Assembly: GCA_039881145.1 (NCBI GenBank)
Contig: JAYKKI010000077.1
Span: 5,154,501 to 5,218,500 of the forward strand
Direction: 5' to 3'
Source of the DNA: Druceiella hillmani
Lineage: Eukaryota > Arthropoda > Insecta > Lepidoptera > Hepialidae
Length of the DNA stretch: 64,000 nucleotides
Shown here: positions 12,118-23,595 of the stretch, piece by piece
Layout of the letters: the number at the start of each line of letters is the position of its first letter
Numbering within the stretch: the stretch's first letter is position 1
Notes under the pieces: generated by a model
What the model was told of the DNA's origin: nothing
Database searches by the model: none
The model's input: the letters and a program-made list of their open reading frames with translations, nothing else
Position numbers and translations under genes: made by a program

Positions 12118-14071
12118 TAGACCTCGGATTATATGCATTTGCATATATTTCTATTTTTATAGCATTATTGCATATTTTGGTACATTTTCATTAACCGTGC
12201 TTATTTCAGTAGTTATACGTGTTGTATTATGCCGTCGACGCCACAGATCGACGCGTTCGTCTCGCACACACTCAGCGAGCGCACTGAATCCAATCTACTG
12301 GCTCGCAGCGGTCAGCGCTCGATAGGCGTTGGCGGGATGCGGCGTGCGGGTGGGGAAGGGCGTACGGCACTCGCTGCTTCACTCCCGCGCGTAATGCAAT
12401 TCAATTGTTTTTGTCTCGCTGTATTTGTTTATCTATCTACGAAAATCTTATTTTATTTTAAAATAATGCCGCCAGTGAAAAAAAATACCAAGACTTTAAT
12501 GGAATCTTGGTTAAAAAATTACCCAGAACAATTACGACACTGTGATTTTCTGCAAGGTTTGTGAAAAGCGAATACCTTCATCAAAAAAATATCAAATCGA
12601 TCAACATGTGAGTACTGCTTCCCATTTAGCTGCAAAACAGGAACCTACAAGAAGTCGACAACAACTACTGACTCATATTTCGTCTTCCAATTCGAATACT
12701 ACAAACAAAATACAATTCAACAAAGATTTATGTGAGTTTTTTGTTGCTTGCAATATACCTTTCCACCAATTAAATAACGAAGTATGCAGAAAATTCCTTA
12801 AGAAGTATTGCACTAATCAGATAATTCCTGAAGAATCCACAATTCGAAAAAACTAACTTTCAACTATCTACGAAAAAGTACTTAGTGAAATACGCGTCGA
12901 TCTCTCCAACGATTTGATATGGATGTCGGCTGATGAAACGACAGATTCATGTGGACGATATATAGCGAATCTAATTGTTGGAAAATTATCTAAAGAGCCC
13001 TCTATTCCCCATTTGGTTGCTTGCAAGGTCCTAGAGAAAACAAACCATTCAACTATCGCCCGGTTCATAAATGATTCCATTAAATTACTATTTCCCGATT
13101 CTTCTATGGATGAGAAAATATGTGTTTTTGTTTCTGACGGTGCGCTATATATGGTAAAAGCTGGTCAAGCTCTAAAAGTATTCTACCCAAAATTGCTGCA
13201 CATCACCTGTCTAGCCCACGGATTACATCGACTGGCGGAAGAAATCAGAAATGAGTTCGGCATAGTAAATAAATTGGTTTCTTCTACAAAAAAAGTGTTT
13301 TTAAAAGCACCATCACGAGTACAAGCATATACAGAGAAACTACCAATCGTTGCACTACCCCAAGAACCAATATTAACATGGTGGGGAACTTAGTTAAAAG
13401 CTGTATTGTTTTATGCTGAGAATTTTGATGCCATAAAAGAAGTGGTTGGAACATTTGACAGATCAGATGCCATTACAATCAATTCAAGCCAGCTGGCATT
13501 TGAGGATCCTTCAATAAAAAAAAATATTGCTCTTATTGCAACACATTTCAGCAATATACCCGATGCAATCGAAAAATTAGAAACTAAAAACCTTCCTCTG
13601 TGCAAGTCCTTAGAAATATTAGAAAAAGTGATTGAACAGAGTAACGCCCTTCCGAGTTCAATATTGCAAAAGGTTCGTGGCAAATTAAATGCAGTTTTGT
13701 ATAAAAACCCCGGTCTTGACGGAATAAAGAAAATTGACGCATTTATCAACGGCACCGGACAAACTCTTCTTGAAGAGGTCTCTGCAGGAATGGCGCCAAA
13801 TTTCAAGTTCTGTCCGGTAACGTCAGTTGACGTCGAAAGGTCATTTTCAGCCTATAAATTGATATTAACTGACAAACGTCACAAGTTTACTGTAGAAAAC
13901 CTGGAAAAATATATTAATGTTTATTGTCACAAAAATTATAATAAATAATTAGTTATATTATTCTAGGTTTTCTGCAGCATATATAACATATAATTATAAC
14001 TTATAAATTATAAATAAACGTAAATTCTAATTATAAATGGTTTTTTTACTGTGCATATAATCCGATGTCTA
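12118..14071 (+). mobile_element. Complete hAT-superfamily DNA transposon (dead)
   Basis: The 1954-bp element is bounded by 20-bp terminal inverted repeats that differ at one base. The left end reads TAGACCTCGGATTATATGCA, and the right end, reversed, reads the same with A for C at position 7. Both sides carry the 8-bp duplication GTTATTAC. The single gene inside encodes a BED-finger hAT transposase broken by one frameshift and two stops. The 5' leader (12230-12400) is GC-rich compared with the flanks. Ends and target duplication remain intact while the gene is dead. Confidence 0.93.
12466..13948 (+). pseudogene. hAT transposase pseudogene (BED finger, hATC domain)
   Basis: Reading frames in order resemble a hAT transposase of about 490 residues. 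The start chosen is the ATG at 12466, giving MPPVKKNTK. A frameshift near 12541 is needed to reach the BED-type zinc finger, which has FCKVC followed by paired histidines in DQHVSTASH. An in-frame TAA at 12854-12856 interrupts the middle. The next segment carries MSADETTDS and VSDGALYM, matching the positions of catalytic aspartates in hAT enzymes. An in-frame TAG at 13391-13393 falls where hAT proteins usually have Trp after WGT. The last segment ends with TSVDVERSFSAYK, typical of the C-terminal hATC dimerisation region. It resembles the small hAT group that includes CGGBP1-like proteins; that sub-assignment is tentative. It cannot make a full-length product as read. Confidence 0.88.
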
Positions 14072-14079
14072 GTTATTAC
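14072..14079 (+). repeat. 8-bp target-site duplication of hAT element, right
   Basis: GTTATTAC directly follows the right terminal inverted repeat and matches the left copy at 12110-12117 exactly. Confidence 0.9.
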
Positions 14080-14084
14080 ACATT

Positions 14085-14680
14085 ATTAACAATCTTCGCA
14101 GACGACACGCAGTACTGATGTAGACGTGCAAACGAGAATTGTGCCCGTGCCTGCTTCTGACGAGTCTGTATGTGTAGTCCAATTGGTAATCGACACTGAT
14201 GACGGCATCGTCTCTTCTGTTCAGCTCTCTCACTAGTGGATCTGGTAGCGACCATGGCTTCTTCTAAATTCGGCTCGAAGGACCACGATGTGCGGGACGA
14301 CAGGCAGTAGTCAGAGCTTGACTGTTGCTGAATTGGAGGATTCGACGTTCACCAGATCTGCGTTACTGTTGACTATACAGTAAGGAGAAAGCTCACTGGA
14401 TCGATTACCAATGAATACTCGTCGTCGTAAGACAATTTCTTTCTTTATTTACCAATTACAAAGTTTACTATTACTTGTACCAAACTAGAAGATGAACTCG
14501 AACTGATCGATGACTATTCGAAGATTATTCCGATGACTGTAACTATGTATCGTCGTGACCTCTTTTATATGCCGCTAAGTGATCCCTTTATGCGGCCGCT
14601 GGTTGTCACGCCAGGAGTTACGAACCCGCGGCCACCCAGTCGTCGCTTTGGTTAGTGCGTCCGTTCGGAACAATTGTAAA
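14085..14680. other. Unidentified GC-richer block
   Basis: This block is much less AT-rich than its surroundings and contains GCGGCCGC and many CGA/TCG triplets. The longest frame near 14250 begins MASSKFGSKDHD but stops after a few codons. It could be a degraded LTR or an untranslated region of an unrecognised element. No family was recognised. Confidence 0.4.
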
Positions 14681-14839
14681 ATTACAACAAACGTTTAAAG
14701 TTCAGAAAGTATATGCTATACGCTGGATTGAAATTTCTATGAGTAATAAATTTGAACTTTTAATGCCAGTTTTGGTGTCTTTAGCTTAGTTTTCTAATTA
14801 CCAAACATTTCTTAATTAAATATATATATTTGATCTGTG

Positions 14840-14946
14840 GACAGATTAAGGTCTTCTGTCCACATAGCGAATGACCGTTCCGGGAAGAAGTTGGGTGCAA
14901 ACATGTCTATGTTCAGCAGTGGATGTCTTAAGGCTGATGATGATTC
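14840..14946 (+). mobile_element. 3' tail of a truncated LINE, probably RTE-like
   Basis: The segment ends ATGTTCAGCAGTGGATGTCT followed by GGCTGATGATGAT. A CAGCAGTGG signature followed by a short GATGAT repeat is familiar at the 3' ends of lepidopteran RTE-type LINEs and SINEs that copy them. Only the terminal about 100 bp is recognisable, consistent with severe 5' truncation. Confidence 0.5.
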
Positions 14947-15547
14947 CAACAACATATTTTTTCTCCTTTCAGTTACGTGGAAAGAGAACTGACAGCTTTC
15001 AAGATATTACATTACCTATCTCAACCATCTCCGTCAAATGCTGCTGCTGATTTGATAATACGCATTCAAGAAATCCTATAATGTAAATAACATTCCAGAC
15101 AAAATATAGCAATATATACGCTAATTGCGCTAGCCACATGGAACGTAATACCCAAGATACTCAAGTTGCTGGGAACCCACATAAAGATTCTTCAAACAAC
15201 AATTGAATATCGTTCTTGGCCACAAAGAGAAATATTTATCTAATAAATACAACACAATACAAGTTGAATAAATTTTCAATCAATCAACAATCTTGAATTT
15301 CTAATGTCGTATTAGAATTATAATGAATTTGTCTATAAAAAACGTTTCTTTGTTAAACTTTTCATTTTTGTTATTCTGATTATACATTTTCGATAACTCA
15401 AAGAGCGGATACCCTTCTCCTGGTACGACGTTAATGACTATTATACTAATATCATTAAGAAATTACATCACTCTATACTGTCCTGTTTTAAAAAAAAATC
15501 TCGGAACAAAGTATCCATCCCTTTCATTCTAACGTGAATATTTAATG

Positions 15548-15548
<1 letters not shown>
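14947..15548. other. Stretch without identified features
   Basis: No sizeable open frame or recognised repeat was seen. Confidence 0.5.

Positions 15549-15622
<74 letters not shown>
15549..15622. repeat. (TA)n microsatellite
   Basis: About 74 bp of uninterrupted TA dinucleotide. Open frames crossing it (IYIY repeats) are artefacts. Confidence 0.97.
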
Positions 15623-15628
<6 letters not shown>

Positions 15629-15663
15629 TATATATATATTTTTTTTTTTTCTTTTCCTTTTTT

Positions 15664-16255
15664 TTGACGTGAAAACGTCTTATAAATCGATTAACACCGG
15701 CTGCACGCATGAAAAAGTGTCACGTTCCGCCTGAGCCTGAGCGTGCAAGCGAGAGCGCGGAACAAGTGATAGAGAGGCACGATCGGCCCAAGCGTCGGAA
15801 TTTATCTCTCTTCTGGCGTGACGTCAGAGCTAGCATTTCGACAACCATCGATTTGACTTTTTCAAGACACATTACACTTGAAACACTCCCCTTGATTTCG
15901 TACTTTTCCTATCATCGTCCTATCCTTAACAGAATAATGCAGATTGGAAGATCTTAAATATAACACATGTATATAAGTTGTAAATAAATTGTTAATAGCA
16001 CATTGTTACTTGTAATTAATCTGTATAATTTAAGTAAAAAAATATTTGAATTAACGAGTGTAAATAAATGTTAATTTATCGAAAAAATTTTAATTTTCAA
16101 TTAACTACTTCTTTGGATTATACAAAATAATAATAATTCAGTGATAATAATTCAATTTAATTCATAAAAGTACCTATGCAATTTTTCATCAATGTTTCTT
16201 TATGACGTTATCACGTAAAACTATCGTCCGTAAACCGACTTTACAGACAACCAAT
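15664..16255 (+). repeat. Dispersed repeat B, copy 1
   Basis: The left part (TTGACGTGA, then CTTATAAATCGATTAACACC, then a GC-rich block with CCTGAGCCTGAGCGTGCAAG) and the right part (TGCAATTTTTCATCAATG to GTCGGTTTACGGACGATAG, read reversed) are both matched, inverted, by 58510-58845. The middle 15845-16160 has no counterpart in the second copy. The ends coincide in the two copies, so they probably mark real element termini. Class unknown. Confidence 0.75.
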
Positions 16256-16439
16256 ATTTTTTTTTCTTTTTTACTGATTTATCTTAGTTTTTATATCACT
16301 CCTTTTTATCAGAAAAGCTCTCAACTGAAATGCATTATGATAATCGATATGACAATAATCGATACGCAAGCCGGTTTCGGTTATTTTCTTTTGTGTTATC
16401 TCAGAGCCTATATAATACCTATATATTAATTAGGTAGGT

Positions 16440-16776
16440 ATATACCTATTCTGGAGCTCATACAAATTAAGTTAAGGAAGAGTACGTTTAGAAAAATCTG
16501 AGTGTGGTTCGTTACAACAAAATTTTGTGCTTTAAAGAATTGAGGCCACTATCATAGTACTTATCTATATAATTTATTGAGATAGTACTTAGTATGTATC
16601 TAGATTTTATACTTAAAATAAAACAATACAACTGTTTGTATGTACAGACGTATAATAGTATATTATTTACTATGAGCTGGCAGTGTTACATTACATTTGA
16701 CGTAAAACTGATCTTTTATTAGATTAAGTAAAACAAGGGGAATAACATTATGGACGTTAATTGTTTCTTAAAATCC
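16440..16776. other. AT-rich flank of P-like relic
   Basis: No terminal inverted repeat or target duplication for the neighbouring P-element-like relic could be recognised here. Confidence 0.4.
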
Positions 16777-18211
16777 TTATTTTTTGAAGATATCGGTCCA
16801 TATTTCTTTTTGAAGTTGCACAAAATCATATATTTTAATTACAATAAGTTTTTCAAAAATAAAAATTAGGTGTTCTCTACACACTGATACTTGTATGTTT
16901 TTTGTTATTATATTTAAAATAAGTTTATTAATATTAAGTTTGCATTTTAAATTTTCGAAAACATCGGAATAAATAATTAATGTATCCTTAATAGTCCTAT
17001 AGAGCATCTCGCCTGCTGTTTTCAGTGCCTGTTCTTTGATTCCGTAACTTTTATTTAATTTCAAAATTTGATTTTGATCAGAAATAATTTCATCGTATTT
17101 TGAGAACTTTTCATTACATTCTTGGCAATTTTATTTTTCTATATACTTCTTTGCAAGATACCCCGCAAAATAGGCAATTGAACAATCTTCTAAATTACTT
17201 GGGATCATTTCAGACCCACTAGCTCTCCCTGTAGTTGAAATGGATAGATTAGCTGTCAATGTTGATGGTACATCTAGTGGGTATGCCAGAGACGGTTCAG
17301 CAATTCTAAGAAAAGTTTATTCTTCCATTGGATCCGCTGGAAAGTATGCATCTAATCGATCCATCTCATCCAAAATAAATTTGTATTGGTCCTCCTCGCA
17401 GTTTTCTGTATTCATGGATGTTAATACATTTAATAAGTGGCTTCGAAATACAGATCTCAATTGCTTAGAGGTTGGGTTTCTGTTGCTTCCTGTTTTTATC
17501 CTATACAGACCAAATAAATTTTCTATGATATCTTTATTAAGTCTATCATTATAAACTTAATTCCGTTGTTATTCTCTTCTTCAAAAGGTCCTAATGTTGC
17601 TCCTACCGACTGCCGCATTCCTGTAAAACTCAAATGTACTGTTTTCAATTTAGTGCCATCTTTCTTGTATTTTTTTAAATCTTTCATCATATTTAGATCA
17701 TATATTAAAGTTTTACGAACAGTATCATTTTTTTGTTGATAATGCACGTTTGTGTGGATTTTTATGTTTTAAGCTTCGAAACCTTCTATTAAATCAAATT
17801 TTTCATTGTATTCCAAATATGTCATTATAGCCATTTCGTCAAAACAAAATATTCAAGTTTTTTCTTGGTCCGTGGCATCCTCATATTTCTTATTAATATT
17901 CTGAAAACCGACTTTTGAGAGCCCCGGGAAGCAGCTTGCTTTTTTAATCATATTTTTATTGTGCGAATACGACTCTAGTTTTTCTCATATGCCCGTACGT
18001 GGAACGAGACTCGTAAACAAAGCAAGGTAAAGATTCTTTTCAGCAGTCGTCCATTTGTTAGTATCTCTTTCAATTGCATTTTTGTTAAAGTTTTAGATAT
18101 TTCGCTTTTGAAAGGGAATTTTTCAATATCAATTATATGTTTTCCTATCAACTCCTTTTTTAATTTTTTTGACGAAAAACACTGAACTTTTGGGGGTGCG
18201 TTTATGCCCAA
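16777..18211 (-). pseudogene. P-element / THAP9-like transposase relic
   Basis: On the minus strand several frames, read in order, resemble P-element transposase. The N-proximal part has KFPFKSEISKTLTKMQLKEI. Next comes FCFDEMAIMTYLEYNEKFD (near 17839), matching the segment with the first catalytic Asp of P-type enzymes. HLSFTGMRQSVGA aligns with the block where P-family proteins have the conserved MRV motif. A segment with NLFGLYRIKTGSNRNPTSKQ matches the conserved C-terminal part, and the tail has an EDCSIAYFAGYLAKK segment. Frames are joined by stops and frameshifts, and large parts are missing. No N-terminal THAP zinc finger is visible beyond 18211. In living elements the protein would cut and join transposon ends in the nucleus; this copy is dead. 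Confidence 0.8.
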
Positions 18212-18865
18212 GACCAGTTTAAGTTAAAGACAAAATAAGCTATTGCCCAAACCTCTCGTGGGGCCTATGACATAGTAACAAATCATTTGGTTTCTAGGGG
18301 TCTCCCCTGCTCAGACCTAGACTTAAACTAAGTGACTGACACGACAATTAATAAAATTTTACAGTGAAAGCTTTTAAATTTTACCCCTATCAACTCGCAT
18401 TGATCAATATAAGGAATTTGTGCCATGTCACCCTTTCCAGAAGCCTCAGAAGATTAGACCCGGTTAGCCTCTATAAAAAAGGAGATGGTCCTAAACTTGT
18501 ATTGCCCAGGTACCTTTTCATGACTACATCCTGCCCTATTTATGCCTTATTTATAAAATTATTTAAAAAAAAATTCATTTATATTCCAACGAAATAAATA
18601 GATACATTGTAGTTAGGATTGCCAGGTGGCAAATAATAAAATATATAATAATAACAAACATAATAGCAAAAAACAAAAGCGATAAATAATAATAAAGCAG
18701 CTTAATTATGTCCATTATATGATAATAAAAGTGTATTAATATCTTCATAATTGGCTTTGCTTTTATCCCTGAATTAGCCCTAGAAAATCTGTCAGCTCTA
18801 ATGGTAGTGGTTTTTAGCAAGCATGTGGCAGTTATGGTGGTAGTACTAAAATATTTTGATAAATT
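18212..18865. other. Stretch without identified features
   Basis: Short frames only; no recognised repeat, gene or P-element terminus. Confidence 0.45.
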
Positions 18866-18932
18866 TTTAGTTTTGGTATTGATTATAAATTTTAATACTA
18901 CATTAGAGTTTATAATCAATACCAAAACTAAA
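18866..18932. repeat. Perfect inverted repeat, 24-bp arms
   Basis: The left arm at 18866-18889 (TTTAGTTTTGGTATTGATTA then TAAA) is perfectly complementary to the right arm at 18909-18932, with a 19-base spacer. It could extrude as a cruciform or fold as a hairpin RNA. No surrounding element explains it. Confidence 0.9.
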
Positions 18933-20690
18933 GGATAATTTTTAAGGTATTTTATATCGATATTTGTAAAATAAAATTCTATTAATAAGTCTTGATTCTT
19001 GGAAACTAAATACGCGCTGTTTAAGCTTTTTATAAATAAATGCTTTCATGGTTATTTTTTAATTGTTCGTATTGATTTGTGAATCAACAGCCTTAGAATT
19101 ATTTTTTGCTTTGTGGTGGTGTTTTACGGGTATGAGGGTCCTAAATAAAATAACAAGAAACACAAAAATCACGTAAAAGAATAAAACTCCAATGAATCTG
19201 AATTCAGATATAGGCAGGCTAATTTACAGCTGTCAAATATTACGTCCTTTTTCAGTTAACTGTCATTAATGTAAGAATGTATCGTCATATTTTTTTTTAT
19301 AAAACTTGAGTAAATTATGTTTAGTTTGCAAGTCCGGAGTATATGAACTACCATTAAAATGACACTGGGATGATAATTTAGGCACAAGTTTTTATCAACC
19401 ACATTTATTTTTGTTGTTGATGTAGGATATTTCATACTTAGTGACTTGTTTAAATTAACAGTATTACTATTAATTGTTAATATTTTATCGAATAAGCATA
19501 ATTATTTATTTCAATATTAAAATGTTTCGATGTTATTAAAATAAAAAATGTTAAAAAAAATACTTATTTATTTTTATATCATTTATTTTCATATCGTTTA
19601 TAACATTTTAGCGATTTCATACTGCATAAGGGAAGCAATATGCAGCGTATGGGTGTTTTTACACCGGCTGGCACGAGCGTTGCACCGGCACGTCAGCAGC
19701 AAACGTAAAAATGTACAAAAACATCTGAACGTGTTTTTACACTAGAGGGTATCAGCACTCGATTTTTCTGGCGGCGGATACCACCTTAGGAAATTTCGCC
19801 TTGTTGCCGTTACGTCTAAAATGTGTAACATAACTACATAAACTGCGATAGTGTGGAAGAACAAATTGTAATGGGAAATCATATTACGGGTAATTATTGC
19901 GACGTCTCTCATCTTTACCTGTGTAAAATTGCAATATTATATTGTTATATTAATTGAGTAAATAGAGACTATGTCTGTATATAAGATAAAACAAAAGAAA
20001 TGAATAAAAATGAACTCTTTCCCGACAGACGTTGGAAATATTTAAAGTTCTTGATAAACCAGGTTTCAAATGTTTTGTAGTACAATTAATTCAAGCTAAA
20101 GTTTATTTCATAAATTTATTATTTTAGGTGTCATTAATAAATTCTGAAGTTTTCCCCCTCCAACTAGAACGCTAAGAGGAAAAAGTATTAAAATTAAGTT
20201 TTTTATTCCGATTTATCTTTTTTTTAACTTTGATCAGAAAATGGATCTCACTCATAGTAAAATTAAAACATTTAACATTATCTAGGTAAAAGATGCGATA
20301 TAAAGTATTTATCGGATTAATATTTCTTTAAGTAATAGCGGAACTTGAAAATAATGTAATAAGGAAAAATCCACGCTTTCAAAATTCTACGAGAACTTCG
20401 AAATGTCATCAATTTTAAATTTCTTAATGTTCTTTTAATTGTGTGTCATTTCAAAAAGTTGTATTTCTTTAAAATTTGTTTCATATTTTGTTTTCTCTCC
20501 TCAATCATGTTTAAATTACAATCTTCTTGTGATATTCTTGTAAGACGAATTTATAAAAATGACCACGTTTGTTGGAAGATTGTGAATGAATAAATTTAAA
20601 CTTCAAAATTAATATTCGAATGTAAAAATTATATTACTATACTTAATAAATAATATGATAATGAACGTAAATTTTATATTATCATAGTAA
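18933..20690. other. AT-rich stretch without genes
   Basis: The only oddity is 19645-19745, less AT-rich, with two direct copies of GTGTTTTTACAC about 80 bp apart. The open frame across it is not conserved with anything I know. Confidence 0.45.
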
Positions 20691-21110
20691 ATAACCCGTA
20701 ATCCAACGATAATCACCCGTAATTGCCTTTGCTTTATAGTTGTGAAGGGCATCTGGCATGAAGTCATTCTCACCTTTATCATGAACTATTACTTTTCTTA
20801 TAATTTCTGGCCATTTTTTGGGTAATATGTTTGATATCTACATATGTTTTGGCATATGAATAATATCTAGAGAGTTGTAGTCAATGGACCTACCATCAGC
20901 GAGAAGTTTATTTATTACCGATATAGCAAGTGAAATATAGCACTCATCTTTGTGTACGTGAGAGTGAAAAGTAGCACCGACTAGGCACTGATACCAAAAA
21001 TCTCTAGCAATAGCAGTATTTTGCAAATTATTTATGTTCGAAACCGATATTGTACAGGAAAAAAAATCCAACTGAGTACTCGCATTTTCATTATTTAATA
21101 CTTTTCAGTG
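20690..21110 (-). other. Unidentified degraded reading frame
   Basis: The minus strand has an open segment at 20838-21071. It contains FHSHVHKDECYISLAISVIN and SIDYNSLDIIHMPKHM, and after one stop continues in frame as ISNILPKKWPEIIRKVIVHD and KGENDFMPDALHNYKAKAIT. The composition looks protein-like, unlike most short frames nearby. I do not recognise the family. It may be a fragment of a transposon protein or a decayed gene. Its frame and start are uncertain. Confidence 0.3.
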
Positions 21111-21752
21111 CGGTTCTTGTTCGTCTTTATTTGAAATGGGTTCAATTTTTTTGTAAAAATGTTTTATTTATCATAAAATACCGCTCATATGTAAGTTGCG
21201 AGACTCGCGTCCTATTATATTTTTGACTAAAAACTTATCACAACTGTGTGATGAAAAACAAATTAATCTTAGTCTTAATTAAATGATTGAAAAATATAGT
21301 CGTAACTAGAGCTAATATTTTTAATTATGAATAACTTATTGAAATTTAGTCCATTACGGAAAACGCGGCTTCTGGATTCTTCACTTAGAAAAAATTGTGT
21401 CGAAATATAAACGGCTCAATAACTCTATCTTGTACTTGCAATTTTATACTGTATACTGTTTTGAAAATAAATGTCCTGGTTTTTCCGTCACTTTGTCCTA
21501 ATTTTCAAAATTTTGGGATGACAGTCCTAGATTAGGTTTGAAGTCATATCAACTACCGTCAGCCGGATCAGGAATGAGATGCAATTCGTGAGGTAGCCTA
21601 TTTTCTCCACTCCATGATTTTTGCCACTTACAGGCGTGATAATTATTTGAAAAAACTTAATTTGAATATGACGAAGATTTTATAGATTTATTGAACCAAA
21701 ACTATGTATGTATTATAGATTTAAAGATTTTGTTGAATCAAAATGATGTAGA

Positions 21753-21756
21753 TATA

Positions 21757-21802
<46 letters not shown>
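21753..21802. repeat. (TA)n microsatellite with TGTG interruption
   Basis: About 50 bp of TA dinucleotides, interrupted once by TGTG. Confidence 0.95.
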
Positions 21803-21804
<2 letters not shown>

Positions 21805-23231
21805 TAAAAAAGTTGACATGAATTTTCTGAAGTTTAAATTTTTTTGTGTATTGGGTAACTTAGCTATTATTAATAAATTACAAAAAGTTTCCAATTTCAA
21901 AAAATTGGGTGACCCATTTTAAATTAGGAGATGATATGTGCCTTTATCTTGCTTCTAAAACCCAGCACTGTACTAAAATTTAAAAAATAAAATAACGCTT
22001 CGCATTTAAGAGATAAAGCAAATATAATTTGTTTGCATTTGGCACTTTTTTTAAAGGAAAACACAACATTTTCGTGCACACGTTTCCAACAGTCTATCTC
22101 GTCGAAGTCCGTTCGGTTAGTGGGGAATGGTCAATGTCGTTTCGGTGTCGTATTAGAGCCGAAGTGATATTATTGACGTCGCACAAACCTGGGCTGTACC
22201 GTCGCTTGCAAAATACTCGCACCAACGCCGTGCCGATAACGTTGCTGTGCCGGTGTCGACCATCGTAAAACACATATGCATTGTTTTGATATTTAATTGT
22301 TAATAAGACATTTGAAATTTACTGATCCGATTTCTTCGACGGTGGAAAATATTTGTTGAAGTTTACGCTTTACAACTAATCGTAGAATTATTTAAGGATT
22401 CAACAATATTAAACGTGGGATTGTTATGAAATTGTAGTGGCAAATCAATATGTGTGATGGCTAAAGTCTTCGACGTCGCTCAGTCTAGGGTTTCTTAACT
22501 GAGCAACGTCGGGCGGCTTCATCGAAATTTTCATTTTGTTGCAAATGAAATTCTGAAATAAAATTAAAGCTTAATAATTATCAATTTCCTAATCTCTTCA
22601 AAAATAATAATCCTACCCCTTGAAGACCTTCCAAAAGCTAAATCAATCTATGCATGACGCTCCATAATAAAGAGTAACTATCTGACTGATAAACTGGACC
22701 GTTTTCAAGGTTTCATACTTCTATCCGCCAAGATCATTTGTCTCAGAAACGGCTAGAGGTAACAAATTGAAATTAACGTGAAATACTAAGGTTTAAGACG
22801 TCATAAATAATTTTGGTTGGATATAGATTTAAGCTTTTACTCAGTGTAATAATGTAAAGATTTAAATATCTTATATTTTATACGGACTCACTCATCCCTA
22901 TAGATATAGGCTACTTCCCGTTGACCTAGGAAATATAAATTTGGCGCAATATAGAAATACAAATGTGAAATTGTTAGGTGACAAACTTAATTGTTTGGTT
23001 TTTCGTTTTTATTCTCTATGTTTATAAAGTACCCACTTATTAAGATTTACGATAATATGATATAACGACACGGATATGATATAAAGGTCGGGGAGCGAGT
23101 CCTGCCCGCATTTGACAGCCTATTTTTAGTGATCTGTAGCGGTTGTAGTTTAAATTTGGAATGGACGGTGAAATCATCGTAAACGTCCCAACATCGCAGC
23201 TTGCAGAAGCGTCTAGACTCTGAGTGTCCCG
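21803..23231. other. Region downstream of the acetyltransferase gene
   Basis: It lies beyond the gene's proposed poly(A) signal. 22060-22270 is GC-richer but has no recognisable protein. An imperfect hairpin sits near 22471-22514, with arms CGACGTCGCTCAGT and ACTGAGCAACGTCG, one mismatch and a loop of about 14 bases. Nothing else was identified. Confidence 0.45.
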
Positions 23232-23237
23232 TTTATT
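23232..23237 (-). terminator. Proposed poly(A) signal of acetyltransferase gene
   Basis: AATAAA on the minus strand, about 150 bases after the stop codon at 23388. It is the first such hexamer downstream. Cleavage itself cannot be seen from sequence. Confidence 0.5.
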
Positions 23238-23387
23238 AACGTGGAATAATTATAACCCTTTGAAAGCATCTCGTAAATTTTCACTGTGATAATCGTTTCA
23301 TAATAGTAACTATATAATTATTTTAAAGAATGTTATCAATTAGAAGAGCAACAAGTATGTAAATCGTGGTAGGTCACTGGAATATAT

Positions 23388-23595
23388 TTAGTCGGGTATG
23401 ACCATGGCCATAAGTTTGGAAGACTCGGTGTGCCCGCTGATGTCGGGGAAATGGAAGCCGTGGGTACGGGCCATCTCCTCGTACGGTAACTCAGCGAGCG
23501 TGACGAAGCCGGCCTTGGCGGCAACTGCCTGCGAGGCCGCCGCCGTAAACACGGTGGCCGTCACCTTTATGCCCAGTGCGCGGCAGAGCGGTATC
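23388..23595 (-). CDS. Acetyltransferase coding exon 4 (last)
   Basis: The acceptor reads TTTCAG then GATACC, so the exon begins at 23595 and completes the codon AG|G left open by exon 3. It encodes residues 191-259, from IPLCRALGIKVTATVF through SQAVAAKAGF and FHFPDISGHTESSKLM to the TAA at 23390-23388. The motifs PLC+ALGI and SQ...A.K.GF are hallmarks of the C-terminal half of insect AANAT-like proteins. GC content is far above the flanks. The plus strand is also open here but carries no recognisable protein. Confidence 0.9.

Noticed and set aside
12092..12325. Open frame at the left end of the hAT element
   Set aside because: It spans the terminal repeat and the GC-rich leader and has no motif; the transposase starts at 12466 in another frame.
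15468..15710. IYIY-rich frame, and similar ones at 40.4, 50.4 and 54.5 kb
   Set aside because: Produced by (TA)n microsatellites; not genes.
17240..17554. 104-codon plus-strand frame
   Set aside because: It is the shadow of the P-like transposase relic on the minus strand.
22029..22268. GC-richer open frame near 22.1 kb
   Set aside because: No recognisable motif, no splice or promoter context, and no repeat partner.
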